Source: Sthenelais limicola
Lineage: Eukaryota; Annelida; Polychaeta; Phyllodocida; Sigalionidae
DNA: 64,000 nucleotides
NCBI GenBank assembly: GCA_942159475.1
Contig: OW804094.1
Span: 23,039,323-23,103,322 of the forward strand
Reading direction: 5' to 3'
Shown here one piece after another: positions 54,134-63,851 of this stretch. A program made the translations under genes and the position numbers. The stretch's first letter is position 1, and every line of letters starts with the position of its first letter. A model generated the notes under the pieces. It was not told the origin of the DNA. It saw nothing but the letters and a program-made list of their open reading frames with translations, and made no database searches.

Positions 54134-54222
54134 TAGAGGGGTTGGTAATAAGTTAAGATGTTATATAATAACAATGTCGCCACTGCATTCCAAATCTAAC
54201 TGGGTTTAGAGTGAATATACAT

Positions 54223-54457
54223 GGGTCAGATTGTCAGAAAATGCACAATATAACTTCGCCAATCCCCTCAAATAACCCAAATTTCTGACCAAAATAAAGT
54301 TCAAAACTCAGTTCAACCTAACCAAACAGATTGCTAGAATCAATGCAATGCCAAATATACCCGAATTTACCTAGTATTGACAAAATTTCAGCCTAATTTA
54401 GCAGAATCTACTAAATGCGTACAGCTGCCAATTGTACATTTTCTACAAATCTGACCC
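54223..54457 (-). mobile_element. A-family MITE, copy A66 (subfamily I)
   Basis: 235 bp, right TIR has TCTACAAATCTGACCC. Confidence 0.93.
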
Positions 54458-54716
54458 ATAAGCCATCTATAATTGTCAGATGTGAGTTATGCCCGATACA
54501 CTTCCCCACCCTTCCCCAAGTACACATTTTTATTGGCACCATTAGCCACCTCCCCATGGGGTTGTCATAACTAGGGTTTACACATATATTCCCCCTCACC
54601 TAGAAAGCATTCTTATCATCAATCTCGCCCACACCCTGCTCGTATTTTTAGGTAACAATTAATCTTTGGTTGTGTATATTTACACTGTGGATGTCACTGA
54701 TAATATCTACAGACGA
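54458..54716. other. Unassigned interval
   Basis: Nothing recognised. Confidence 0.5.
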
Positions 54717-54965
54717 TTAGGTTACACTGATCGCTGTTACATTGGTTTGATATCAACGAAAATCTCCTTTTTTCAGGCAAAGCTGATGAACATTTATAAA
54801 ATAATATGCTCTTCCAAAAGAATATTTTAATTAGAACTAGATTAAGTTACACTGATCGGTGTTACATTGGTTTGATATCAAAGAAAATTTCATTTTTCCA
54901 GGCAACGCTGATGAACAACACTTTTACAATTTTGCTCTTTCTAAAGATTTTTAAAATTAGAATTC
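54717..54965 (+). repeat. 126-bp tandem duplication without a MITE
   Basis: TTACACTGATCGCTGTTACA at 54722 and again, with one change, at 54848; similarity continues through CAGGCAA-GCTGATGAACA. The second copy is somewhat diverged. Confidence 0.87.
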
Positions 54966-56032
54966 TAATTCTAAATAAAAGATGTATTCTGTCAGAGGGT
55001 TGGGTCGTGGGGTTCTGTGACTACCTGGAAGATCGTCTGTAGTTACAGAAGGTAGACAGAAACAATTTCTGAGGCTATTTTGTGAATTCTAATCTGGTGG
55101 AAATAAAATCATTACATGAATACATGTACGCATATATATGTCAGTAAAGCAATTTGTACGTTCATTTGTTAATTACATATATACTTAATCTTACCTTTAA
55201 TTCCAATCTGTATATTTCAGACCATAGGTGCATTAACGAGGGGTATATCGGTAACAACCTGCAAAAGATAAATAAATATTGTTGTAGAGACAGTATGAGT
55301 TCGTAAAATGAATGTATTTATTTCAGACTTTGTACTATTATAATTAATAGCACCTCGTCTCCTTCCCTCAATATAATGCATTCCATTTGTAAACTATATG
55401 AACAAGTTTATGAACCGAAATGTATTCCTTCTTCTTATCGTTCCCGCAGTTTTTATAGATTAAAAATCCTTTTCAGGACTTACAGGCGATGTTATATGAA
55501 ATATAATATGGGAAATGAATGTATTTGCAATATTATGATATGCCCATGGTTGTGAACCGCATAGCTATTATATTTAAAGTTGATCAGCCATATAAGAGTG
55601 AGGAGGTTTAATATGTAGGAAAGTGTAGGATAACAGTTGAGTTGGTTTTGGTATAGCTTTCGTTTGATTTGTATAGTAGTTAGTGATAACTTTGAATGAT
55701 AGAAATTCTTTTTTCTTTTTGAAAGGCAACGCTACAACATATTCACATTGTGGTCAAGCGTTTTTTGTATGAAACCATTGTAAATGTCTTGGCCTGAAAT
55801 CACAATAAAAACCCCATAGCAATTGGAAATACATTAATCTATCTGCTTTTATCCATAATAGGAAACTTGACAACCATCCCTGGATGCCAATGAGCCTTCT
55901 TTTCAACCGTAATAATATCCTATATGAATATACAATAGCTTTGGGAATAGAACAGTTTGACTGTAGACAATCGGTACAACACTAGTATACAGACTACTTT
56001 TGACAAACAATATGTTGAGATTATACTGATAA
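54966..56032. other. Unassigned AT-rich interval, about 1.1 kb
   Basis: No repeat family, RNA gene or convincing frame recognised. Confidence 0.5.
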
Positions 56033-56234
56033 AGTCTAAAGTCGTCAGAAAATATAAAATTCCCTTCACCAATTCTCTCCAATAATCCAAATTTAAGACA
56101 AAAAATAGTTGAATAGTTGAACAGTGTCAATATCAAATGTATTGAAATATATCCAGTATCTATTATATTTCAGATGTTACTAGATTAGTGAGCTGCCGAT
56201 TATATAAATTATATATAACCAGGCGACTTGACCC
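56033..56234 (-). mobile_element. A-family MITE, copy A67, degenerate
   Basis: About 200 bp; TCGTCAGAAAATATAAAATT and GGCGACTTGACCC ends are still readable. Confidence 0.75.
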
Positions 56235-56402
56235 TTAAGCATTATTTAAGTAAGTCATATAACATATATATATACGTTTAAAATGTGTAGTCTGTCAATA
56301 AAATAACAATAAAAGTTAAATACACATACATTATAGATATATCTTGCCTATAATCCATCTGTACATTCTAGAATCTGAAAACCCTGAGCAAATTCTAGTC
56401 TT

Positions 56403-56618
56403 GGGTGAAGTCGCCAGAAAATGTACAATTGAGCTTCACGAATTCTTCGAAATAACCCAAATTTCAGACAAAAATAAACTTCAGAATACAGTTCAACCTA
56501 ACCAAACAGATTGCAAGAATCAATGCAATGGCGAATATAGTCAAATTTACTAAGTATTGACCAAATGACAGCCTAATTTATACAGCTGCCAATTGTGCAT
56601 TTTCTGAAAATCTGACCC
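56403..56618 (-). mobile_element. A-family MITE, copy A68 (subfamily I)
   Basis: 216 bp (internal loss around the TTTAGCAGAATTTACTAAAT stretch). Perfect TCTT duplication. Right end GGGTGAAGTCGCC. Confidence 0.92.
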
Positions 56619-57143
56619 TCTTAGTATCCCAACGCCTCCCAACTATGCTGAGACGTAATTTGAATTTAGAGAATTTAATAGATTTTATAGCCTCTGTCTC
56701 TCATACATTTCCCCTAACAGCCTCGTAACTCCCCCTCATATTTAACACGACAAAAAGAGAAACTAACTCATGATACTTTTTTTCTAGGTAATGTTTTATA
56801 TGTAGAGTTTATATGAAGAGTATCTGTCATCATTTGAGTACTGAAGTGAGGAGCGTAGCAGCTTAATTATAGGACAGGGGAGACTCTGCATTTTTAGACC
56901 ATACTTGTCGCGAAGTCATGAGGGCATGGTAAACGCTCTTGTTTTCAAGATCTTTTACTTTCAGTGGAGTCCCAACAACTCCATTTATTAAATGTTTTAA
57001 ACAATAACAGTATCTAGTTTTACAATTACTAAACATCTTTATCTGGGAACTTTGGAAGACTGTTGTTACGTTTTGGCTTTATAAGTTTGGCTTTATAGAT
57101 TTCCAGTTCATCTGAATATATAATTTGATACCATTTTTATTTG
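56619..57143. other. Unassigned interval
   Basis: Nothing recognised. Confidence 0.5.
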
Positions 57144-57770
57144 TCGCTCTCTCAATCTCTATGTGTCTTTCTTTGTCTCTCTATTCCCCCTGTCGCTCTC
57201 TCTCTCTCTCTTTCTCTGACTTTCCTTGTTTCTCTCTGCCCTCCCCCTGTGTCCTCTCTTTCCCTCTCTGTCTCTCTCTCCCTCTCTCTCTCTTCCTCTC
57301 CCCTCTCTCACTCCTCTCTCTCCTTCCTCTCCCTCCCATCTCTCCCTCCCCCTCTCTCCCCCCTCTCTCCCTACCTCTCTCTCCACTCTCCCCTCTCTCT
57401 CTCCCTTTCTCTTTCCTCTCTCTCCCTCTCTTTCTATCTCCCCTCTGTCTCTCCCTTCTATCTCTCCCTCTCTCTCTCCCTCTCTCTCTCCCCTCTCTCT
57501 CTCCCTCCCATCTCTCTCTCCCCCTCTCTCCCCCCTTTCTCCCTACCTCTCTCTTCACTCCCCCCCTCTCTCTCTCCCCTCTCTCCTCTTCCTTTCTCTC
57601 TTTCCTCTCTCTCCCTCCCTTCTCTCCCCCTCTCTCTCTCTCCTTCCCTCCCTCTCTCTCCCTTCTATCTCTCCCTCTCTCGCCTCTCTCTCCCTTCTAT
57701 CTCTCCCTTCTATCTCTCCCTCTCTCTCCCCCTATCCCTCTCTGTCGCCCTGCTTCTGCCTCTGTGCCTT
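57144..57770 (+). repeat. Polypyrimidine tract 3, about 620 bp
   Basis: C/T only for long stretches, with CTCTCTCCC and CTTCTATCTCTCC units. Frames up to 245 codons through it are compositional. Confidence 0.96.
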
Positions 57771-58121
57771 AGTTTCTATATATCTGTATTTGTGTATATA
57801 TATATGTATGATAATATTACAACAAGTACCAACCTATACTAGCACATGCTGGGTCCCTAGAGTAATACTGCTGCACATAGGGGTAGAGTTTATAGTCCCA
57901 GTGCGCATGACCGTATTGTGCCTGGTTCACAATGAGCCCACCAGGGTGCATGGCGGTCGGTAGGGGGCAGTAAGGTACGTTTATCAACACCCACTCTCCC
58001 TATAGGGAGCGGGTCACCAGACTTCTGATACCATTCTTAAATGTACTTATTTAAGGGTAGGACAACTTGTCATCTATAATAGCTTTCTCAATACAGACTT
58101 TATATGAATTTGTATATATAT
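57771..58121. other. Unassigned interval
   Basis: Nothing recognised. Confidence 0.5.
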
Positions 58122-58347
58122 GGATCATATTTTAAGAAAGTGCACAATTGGCAGCTGTACACATTTAGTAAATTCTACTAAATTAGGCTGCCATTTGGTC
58201 AATACTAGGTAAATTCGAAAATATTCGGCATTGCATTGATTCTAACAATCTGTTTGGTTTTGTTGAACTGTATTTTTTTCGTCTGAAATTTGGGTTATTT
58301 GAGAGGATTGGTGAAGGTGAATTGTACATTTTCTGACGACTTCACCC
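58122..58347 (+). mobile_element. A-family MITE, copy A69 (subfamily I)
   Basis: 226 bp, left end GGATCATATTTTAAG, right end GACGACTTCACCC. ATAT duplication. Confidence 0.9.
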
Positions 58348-58349
58348 AT

Positions 58350-59492
58350 ATGGTGTGTTACAGGAAAATGAGCCATAAATTGCAAAATTGTTATTTTTCA
58401 AAGAGTTTTATTCCCAAGATCGACTTGTGGGAATGTTCTTATTGTCTAGTGCTGTACGTCATATGAATCCATGGGGTCATTGCATAACAAATGTCCATCT
58501 GCGATATCGTAGACATTTTTTTCTACGACTACGAGGTCTATTTGCGAATCGTAAAAATATACAACAGGTGCATTGCATAATAACGAATCGTGAAATAGAG
58601 GATTCCTCGTGGCTTAAAAAATGATATTATAGGATAATTTTAGGGTATAGAGGCATTAAAACGCCGAAATGGTGCATGGGAGAACATCATCCATAATTCT
58701 AATTTATTCTGATTTAAAAAATCTGGCTTTTATCAGCTTTTATCACTTTCATGTAAAAATATGGTAGAAAATAACGAAACCTATTTTGAAGTACAAAAAA
58801 TAAATAAATTTGCAATGCCCCCGTTGCATAACAATCTGCGAGCTCGTGGATTGATTCTACGACATCGTAGACAGCCATCTGCAATGAGTGTATTGCATAA
58901 CTTTCTACGACATCCTCTACGACATCGTACATCTCTTGGCATCCACGATCGATTTTCTACGCTGCGTCAATACTGACATGATAAATGTTTAGGATTATTT
59001 CTTACTCTAAGAATGGCCATAATTAGACAAAAAATCAAACCTGAATACTTATGGTTATGGTTATTTATTTCATGGAAAAAATATCAACATACATCATTTT
59101 GGTGAAAAAATAAACTATGCTATGTTCACTGCATGAATATTCTGCCTTGCATAACAAACATGCTCTGCGATGCACAGATATCACATTTACCCATCTTAAA
59201 ATATATTAATGGTGAAAAGATGTAAAATTTAGCTATCCAAATATGCTAGTATTCAATGTAAAATGATATTTTATGAATTTCATAAGATGTACGATGTCGT
59301 AGAGGATGTCGTAGAAAGTTATGCAATACACTCATTGCAGATGGCTGTCTACGATGTCGTAGAATCAATCCACGAGCTCGCAGATTGTTATGCAACGGGG
59401 GCCATGTCCCAAATTAGAAGGCAATGTATTAAACATATCGTTGCATTTCGAAGGTCAACATATATATTTAACTACTTTACTGGTAATACATC
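58350..59492. mobile_element. Foldback element D5, interrupted by H
   Basis: 58350-58472 matches the D1 left end (GTGTGTTACAGGAAAATGAG to TGTCTAGTGCTGT) and 59407-59492 matches the following D1 interior (CAAATT ... CTACTTTACTGGTAAT). Removing H restores the D order; the far right end of D is missing. Confidence 0.78.
58474..59402. mobile_element. Composite foldback element H, nested in D5
   Basis: 929 bp, ends GGGTCATTGCATAACAA and its counterpart GTTGCATAACAA next to CCCC, flanked by CATG on both sides (58470-58473 and 59403-59406). Inside, 58817-58934 is a perfect 118-bp inverse of the right terminus 59285-59402, and each arm contains smaller palindromes TCTACGACATCGTAGA. No coding region. 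Confidence 0.82.
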
Positions 59493-59539
59493 GCTTCCAA
59501 AATCGGGTGTTTGTGTGTAAAAGAGGTAGAAAAAAACTA

Positions 59540-59601
59540 TTTCAGTTGCGGAGCTTGCGCCACCTACACTTCCGGTTCCGTAGCTGAGAAGTACACGCAA
59601 C
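59540..59601 (+). promoter_or_regulatory. Candidate ETS-type promoter
   Basis: ACTTCCGGTTCCG (from about 59569) contains the full ETS/GABP consensus ACTTCCGG, 25 to 30 bases before an ATG in a purine-preceded context (CAACATGG). Such an arrangement is common at metazoan housekeeping start sites, but a chance match is possible. Confidence 0.3.
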
Positions 59602-59715
59602 ATGGCACAAGTTGCTGGCTACTTTCGTCGTGGAGTTGATACATTTTTACAGAGTTTGAAATATAAATGCTCGGATTATTCTAGACGAGCTATTGGAACC
59701 TTGGTTAATGTCTGA
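59602..59715 (+). CDS. Possible first exon or 37-residue small ORF
   Basis: Reads MAQVAGYFRRGVDTFLQSLK and then 17 more residues to TGA. It is basic (four R in two RR pairs, plus KYK) with no membrane segment. Start chosen for the ETS site just upstream. A weak donor-like GTTAAT lies at 59704, so it may instead be a first exon ending ...IGTL. Acceptor-like TTTCCCCACCAG (to 60077) and TTCCTTCTCCGCAG (to 60345) lie downstream, with A70 in between. I do not recognise the protein. Low confidence that it is expressed. Confidence 0.22.
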   Translation: MAQVAGYFRRGVDTFLQSLKYKCSDYSRRAIGTLVNV

Positions 59716-59789
59716 TTAAAACATTGACCACCATGAAAGCATTAACAAAAGAAGACGAGTGGTGCATAGACCAGGGGAAGTGCGTATAT

Positions 59790-60024
59790 GGGTCAGATTT
59801 TCAGAAAATTTACAATTGGCAGATCTACACATTTAGTAAATTCTGCTAAATTAGGCTGCAATTTGGTCAATACTAGGTAAATCCGAGTATATTCGGCATT
59901 GCATTTATCCTACCAATCTCTTTGGTTAGGTTGAACTGTGTTTTGAACTTTATTTTCGTCTAAAATTTGGGTTATTTGAGAGGATTGGTGATGGTAAATT
60001 GTACATTTTCAGACAATCTGACTC
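59790..60024 (+). mobile_element. A-family MITE, copy A70 (subfamily I)
   Basis: 235 bp, ATAT duplication; right end TCTGACTC. If 59602-59715 is an exon, this copy lies in the first intron or the 5' region. Confidence 0.93.
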
Positions 60025-60141
60025 ATATCATTGATGGACGTCATGGTCGTGCTAATTCTACCTCCTTTCCCCACCAGGGAGAGTTCACACCCGATCTCGG
60101 AAGCGACGTATTGTCCACCTGGAAATATTACAGTTAAGTTC

Positions 60142-60195
60142 TTTTTTCAAACCAAAAATATCAGACATAAAATATAGAAATACTTTTTAGATTTC
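60142..60195. mobile_element. D-family fragment D6
   Basis: About 55 bp of D interior (TTTTTTCAAACCAAAAATATC, AAATATAGAAATACTT). Confidence 0.6.
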
Positions 60196-60199
60196 GTAA

Positions 60200-60299
60200 T
60201 TAGAACGCCTAGTCCTAGGCCAGGAAACCGATTAGCGAAGTAGGCGTCCAATCACTGACATACCATTCTTATCTGATCTGAGGGTTTGGAGCTAGACTG
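60200..60299 (+). mobile_element. B-family MITE, right half, copy B18
   Basis: Begins ATTAGAACGCCTAGTCCTAG; ends GGAGCTAGACTG. Left half missing where D6 abuts. Confidence 0.85.
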
Positions 60300-60499
60300 T
60301 ATATATTGGTCTATACTGCGTTACTTCCCATTTCCTTCTCCGCAGCAAATAGAAAACATAATTCATGGAGGCAGCGCCATCTGGAGTCAATAAAGAAGCA
60401 ATTTGCTCTTGAATTATTATGTATCACTTGGGATGATATCAATCACGTGACCCCTCAATCAGCCAATCAGTCAATAACCATTACTGGCTACTAAGATGT
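60300..60499. other. Unassigned interval with acceptor-like site
   Basis: TTTCCTTCTCCGCAG ends at 60345; an open frame follows to 60494. CACGTG (E-box) and AGCCAATCAG (CCAAT box) words occur nearby. No domain recognised. Confidence 0.3.
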
Positions 60500-60734
60500 G
60501 GGTCAGATTTTCAGAAAATGTACAATTCAACTTCACCAGTCCTCTCAAATAACTCAAATTTCAGACGAAAATAAAGTTCAAAATACAGTTCAACCTAACC
60601 AAACAGATTGCTAGAATCAATGCAATGCCGAATATACTCGAATTTACCTAGTATTGACCAAATTTTGGCTTAATTTAGGAGAATTTACTAAATGTGTACA
60701 GCTGCCAATTGTACATTTTCTGAAAATCTGATCC
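60500..60734 (-). mobile_element. A-family MITE, copy A71 (subfamily I)
   Basis: 235 bp, perfect ATGT duplication; right end TCTGATCC. Confidence 0.94.
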
Positions 60735-60807
60735 ATGTATTGACAGCTCAGCAAGTACAAGCAACTAAATCACTTCTCAGAATTCCACCCTTATGTGAAC
60801 ACAATAT

Positions 60808-61042
60808 GGGTCAGATTTTAGGAAAATGTACAATTGGCAGCTCTACAAAATTAGGGAATTTTGCTAAATTAGGCTGGAAAATGATGAATACCAAGTATAT
60901 CTGAGTATATTCGGTGTCGCGTTAATTTATAGTATCAGTTTTGCTATGTTAAACTGCATTTTGAAGCTCATTTCTGTCTTAAATGTGGGTTATTTGGGAG
61001 AATTAGTGAAGGCGAATTGTACATTCTCTGAAAATCTGACCC
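60808..61042 (+). mobile_element. A-family MITE, copy A72 (subfamily II)
   Basis: 235 bp, ATAT duplication. Confidence 0.94.
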
Positions 61043-61344
61043 ATATACTGATGAATGGCAATGACACAGGATCAATTAATCTTTGAATGGATTGTATGTG
61101 ATCCGAGCAAGGATGTTGCGCAGTTCCTTGTCAGCAAGATGATGTATTAAGTTTGGCACTGATCCATCGGTGGTAATTTATGGTAACGCCAAAAGAGAAA
61201 GAGTAAAAGATCAACAAGGGGACAAAAAACCTTAATCCGAACCTTAACCATTATAAAGATTGATGTGAAATACCTTAACTATACCTTCATGTACTCAGTC
61301 ATGTTATGATATGCAGCTGGGCACTTGTAAATACACACCGATAT
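61043..61344. other. Unassigned interval
   Basis: Nothing recognised. Confidence 0.5.
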
Positions 61345-61579
61345 GAGTCAGATTTTCGGAAAATGCACAATCTATAGTTCTACACATCTATCAAATTCTG
61401 CTAAATTAGGGTGTAAAATGATAAATACTATATGTATCCGAGTATATTTAGTATTGCCTTGATTAAAAAAGTAGGTTTGCCTTAGTTGAACTTAAATTTT
61501 AACCTCATTTTTGTCTTAAATTTGGGTTATTTAAGAGGATTGTTGAAGACGAATTTTACATTTACTGACGATTTCACCC
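61345..61579 (+). mobile_element. A-family MITE, copy A73 (subfamily III)
   Basis: 235 bp, left end GAGTCAGATTTTCGG, right end GACGATTTCACCC. Flanks ATAT and ATAC. Confidence 0.92.
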
Positions 61580-61654
61580 ATACACTAATGGTGGGTAGGA
61601 ATTTTTATTCGTTCACATCAAAGGAGGGGAAAAAAAGTGTAGCCCTGAATTCCT

Positions 61655-61711
61655 ACACAAACAATCCCTTCCTTAGCTCATGCAACAGGCCCTTGATGCA
61701 ACAGGTCCCAA
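61655..61711. mobile_element. G-type terminal fragment
   Basis: ATGCAACAGGCCC followed by ATGCAACAGGTCCC: two end-like words of the G/H type in direct order. Confidence 0.35.
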
Positions 61712-61757
61712 GTGAGAGGAATTCATTAGCTGCCTATTGTTATTTTATACCCTGTAT

Positions 61758-61992
61758 GGGTTACATCTTTACAAAATGTACAATTCACCTTCACCAATCC
61801 TCTCAAATAACCTTAATTTAAGACAAAAATGAGCTTCAGAATGCAGTATTACATAGCAAAACAGATGACATAAATCAACGTGACACCAAATATACTCAGA
61901 TATACCTGGTATTCATAATCTTTCAGCCTAATGTAGCAACATTTCCTAAATTTGTATAGCTGCCATTTGTACATTTTCCAAAAATCTGACCC
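61758..61992 (-). mobile_element. A-family MITE, copy A74 (subfamily II)
   Basis: 235 bp; left TIR changed to GGGTTACATCTTTACAAAAT. Flanks GTAT and ATAT. Confidence 0.92.
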
Positions 61993-62248
61993 ATATAATG
62001 TCACCTACTCCAGCAACCTTACGTCACGTAATCAAGCGCAGAATGATAAAATCTGCACTCGTACAAAAACAATCAATAACTATCGATTGCTTTGGAATGT
62101 CTCCAATAATAACACAGCTTTTATCAATCAACAGATCGCTCGGATATGATTGATTCAATTAGTCTGTGATTGAAGAGATCAGTCCCTTGTGTTATTACCT
62201 GATTCGAGTTTTTGTAATGATTCATTTTGCTCGAGGCTCTTCCCTATC

Positions 62249-62466
62249 GAGTCTAGCTCCGAACCCTCGGATCAGATAAGAATGGTATGTCAGTGATTAG
62301 ACGCCTACTTCGCTAATCGGTTTCTTGGCCTATAGGGACTTGGCGTTCTAATGGGAATATAATGCCATTTTGCGGTCTTGATGGAATTATATTGGCACTT
62401 TGCGGTTTGAGTTGAGAGGCTTTCCCTCCGTTTGTAGGGACTCTTTTCAACTTTGGGCCTAGACTG
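62249..62466 (-). mobile_element. B-family MITE, copy B19
   Basis: 218 bp, GAGTCTAGC and CCTAGACTG ends. Flanks TATC and TATT. Confidence 0.92.
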
Positions 62467-62614
62467 TATTTAAAAGAGGTAGAGCCTCTTCCGACCATTG
62501 TTATATAAACTTGGTTAAATTACATCCATATGGATAAAAGGTCATCTGGTTCAGTCTAGGGATCATCTATATACTTTTACATTATAGTACGTCCTCCTAG
62601 AACTATGCACACTA

Positions 62615-62977
62615 TTGTGATCCGTTTTAGGAAAATAAAGCCATAAGTTGCAAAATATGGATTTTGAGATATCAGCACTAGGACACCTTATATGTATTTC
62701 TATATTTTAAGTTTGATATTTTTCTTTTTTTTTTAATAAAAACGTATGCAATGTTTGTTGATGCATGGGTAATAACTAAATATACTCCATACGAAGGCCT
62801 CAAAACGCATAGTTATATTTAAGACAATGTCCTGAAATTTGTTACATGGATTCATATGACCATGAGTGCTAAACCCCCTAAGAATCAGAACATTTTGATA
62901 AAGAGATCTTGTGAAAAAAACACTTTGAAAAATATGAATTTTTCGACTTGTGACTCATTTTCCTGAAACACATCACA
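62615..62977. mobile_element. Foldback element D7
   Basis: 363 bp with both ends (TGATCCGTTTTAGGAAAATA and TCATTTTCCTGAAACACATCA). Shares the GAAGGCCTCAAAACGCATAG interior region with D3. Confidence 0.82.
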
Positions 62978-63600
62978 ATTTAGCTCCCCTCGCTCCCCTA
63001 CCACCACCCCCCACCCTCCTTCAAGTAGTCAATGTCTCCTACTCTGCACTCTACACGGCACCCACACCTCTAACATGTAATCTAATTACCATGCTAAAGG
63101 GCAAGGACACCTTGCCAAATTTAGAGTGTTTTCACTAAGGCACTACGTACAAGTGTAGAGTTTGCGTGCATTTACATACCCCCTAAATACCATACATTTT
63201 AGACTATGTTGTATTCCTCAAACTCATCAGGTAATAAATATAATGGCTTAACTGTCTATTGAACAAATATGCGTTTACATACTCCTCCCTGTATTTCTGT
63301 GTTTATTGTTGATTGATGTATTTTTAGAATTTCTGCCCCATACAAACTGGAGAAGTTAGAATGCATGGTAGACCGAGAATAGACCCAAATAAAAAGTATT
63401 AATCAATCAGTCTGGCAAAGTTTTTTTTTCAAGTGCAGCTAACCTCTAACATTAGTTTTTTGTCTTGAAATTGAAAAGAAAAAAAAAAGATTATTGCGCA
63501 AAGTCTGGTGTTGATTAAACACTTTCCCAAAGGTCAACAGGTACAAGAGCAAATTGATTACAGCAGTACTTTCTAACTTTGCTCAAAAACTAAAAATGGT
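62978..63600. other. Unassigned interval
   Basis: A C-rich patch at 62985-63020 and A/T runs at 63420-63490; nothing else recognised. Confidence 0.5.
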
Positions 63601-63819
63601 CAGTCTAGGCCCAAAGTTGAGAGAGTCCCTTTAAACAAAGGGATAGCCTCTCACCTCAAACCGCAAAGTGTCATTATAATTCCACTAAGACCGCAGAATG
63701 TCATTATATTACCATTAAAACCATATTACCATTAAAAGTCCTAGGCCAGGAAACCGAATAGCAAAGTAGCATGACATGCCATTCTTATCTTATCTGATCG
63801 AGGGTTTGGACCTAGAGTG
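63601..63819 (+). mobile_element. B-family MITE, copy B20
   Basis: 219 bp, CAGTCTAGG and CCTAGAGTG ends, with a local ACCATTAAAA duplication near 63710-63735. It is followed directly by an A-family end (A75). Confidence 0.92.
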
Positions 63820-63851
63820 AATTGTACATTTTTGTACGACCTGAACCATAA
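63820..63851 (+). mobile_element. A-family end fragment A75
   Basis: AATTGTACATTTTTGTACGA + CCTGAACC only, joined directly to B20. Confidence 0.6.

Noticed and set aside
57226..57963. 245-codon open frame, the longest in the window, and similar frames at 37042-37665 and 26662-27114
   Set aside because: They translate C/T-only tracts into S/L/P/F runs in all frames of the strand; composition explains them and no domain is visible.
392..61992. Family A as solo LTRs or LTR-retrotransposon remnants
   Set aside because: Copies have inverted, not direct, terminal symmetry, 4-bp duplications, no TG..CA ends and no primer-binding or polypurine sites.
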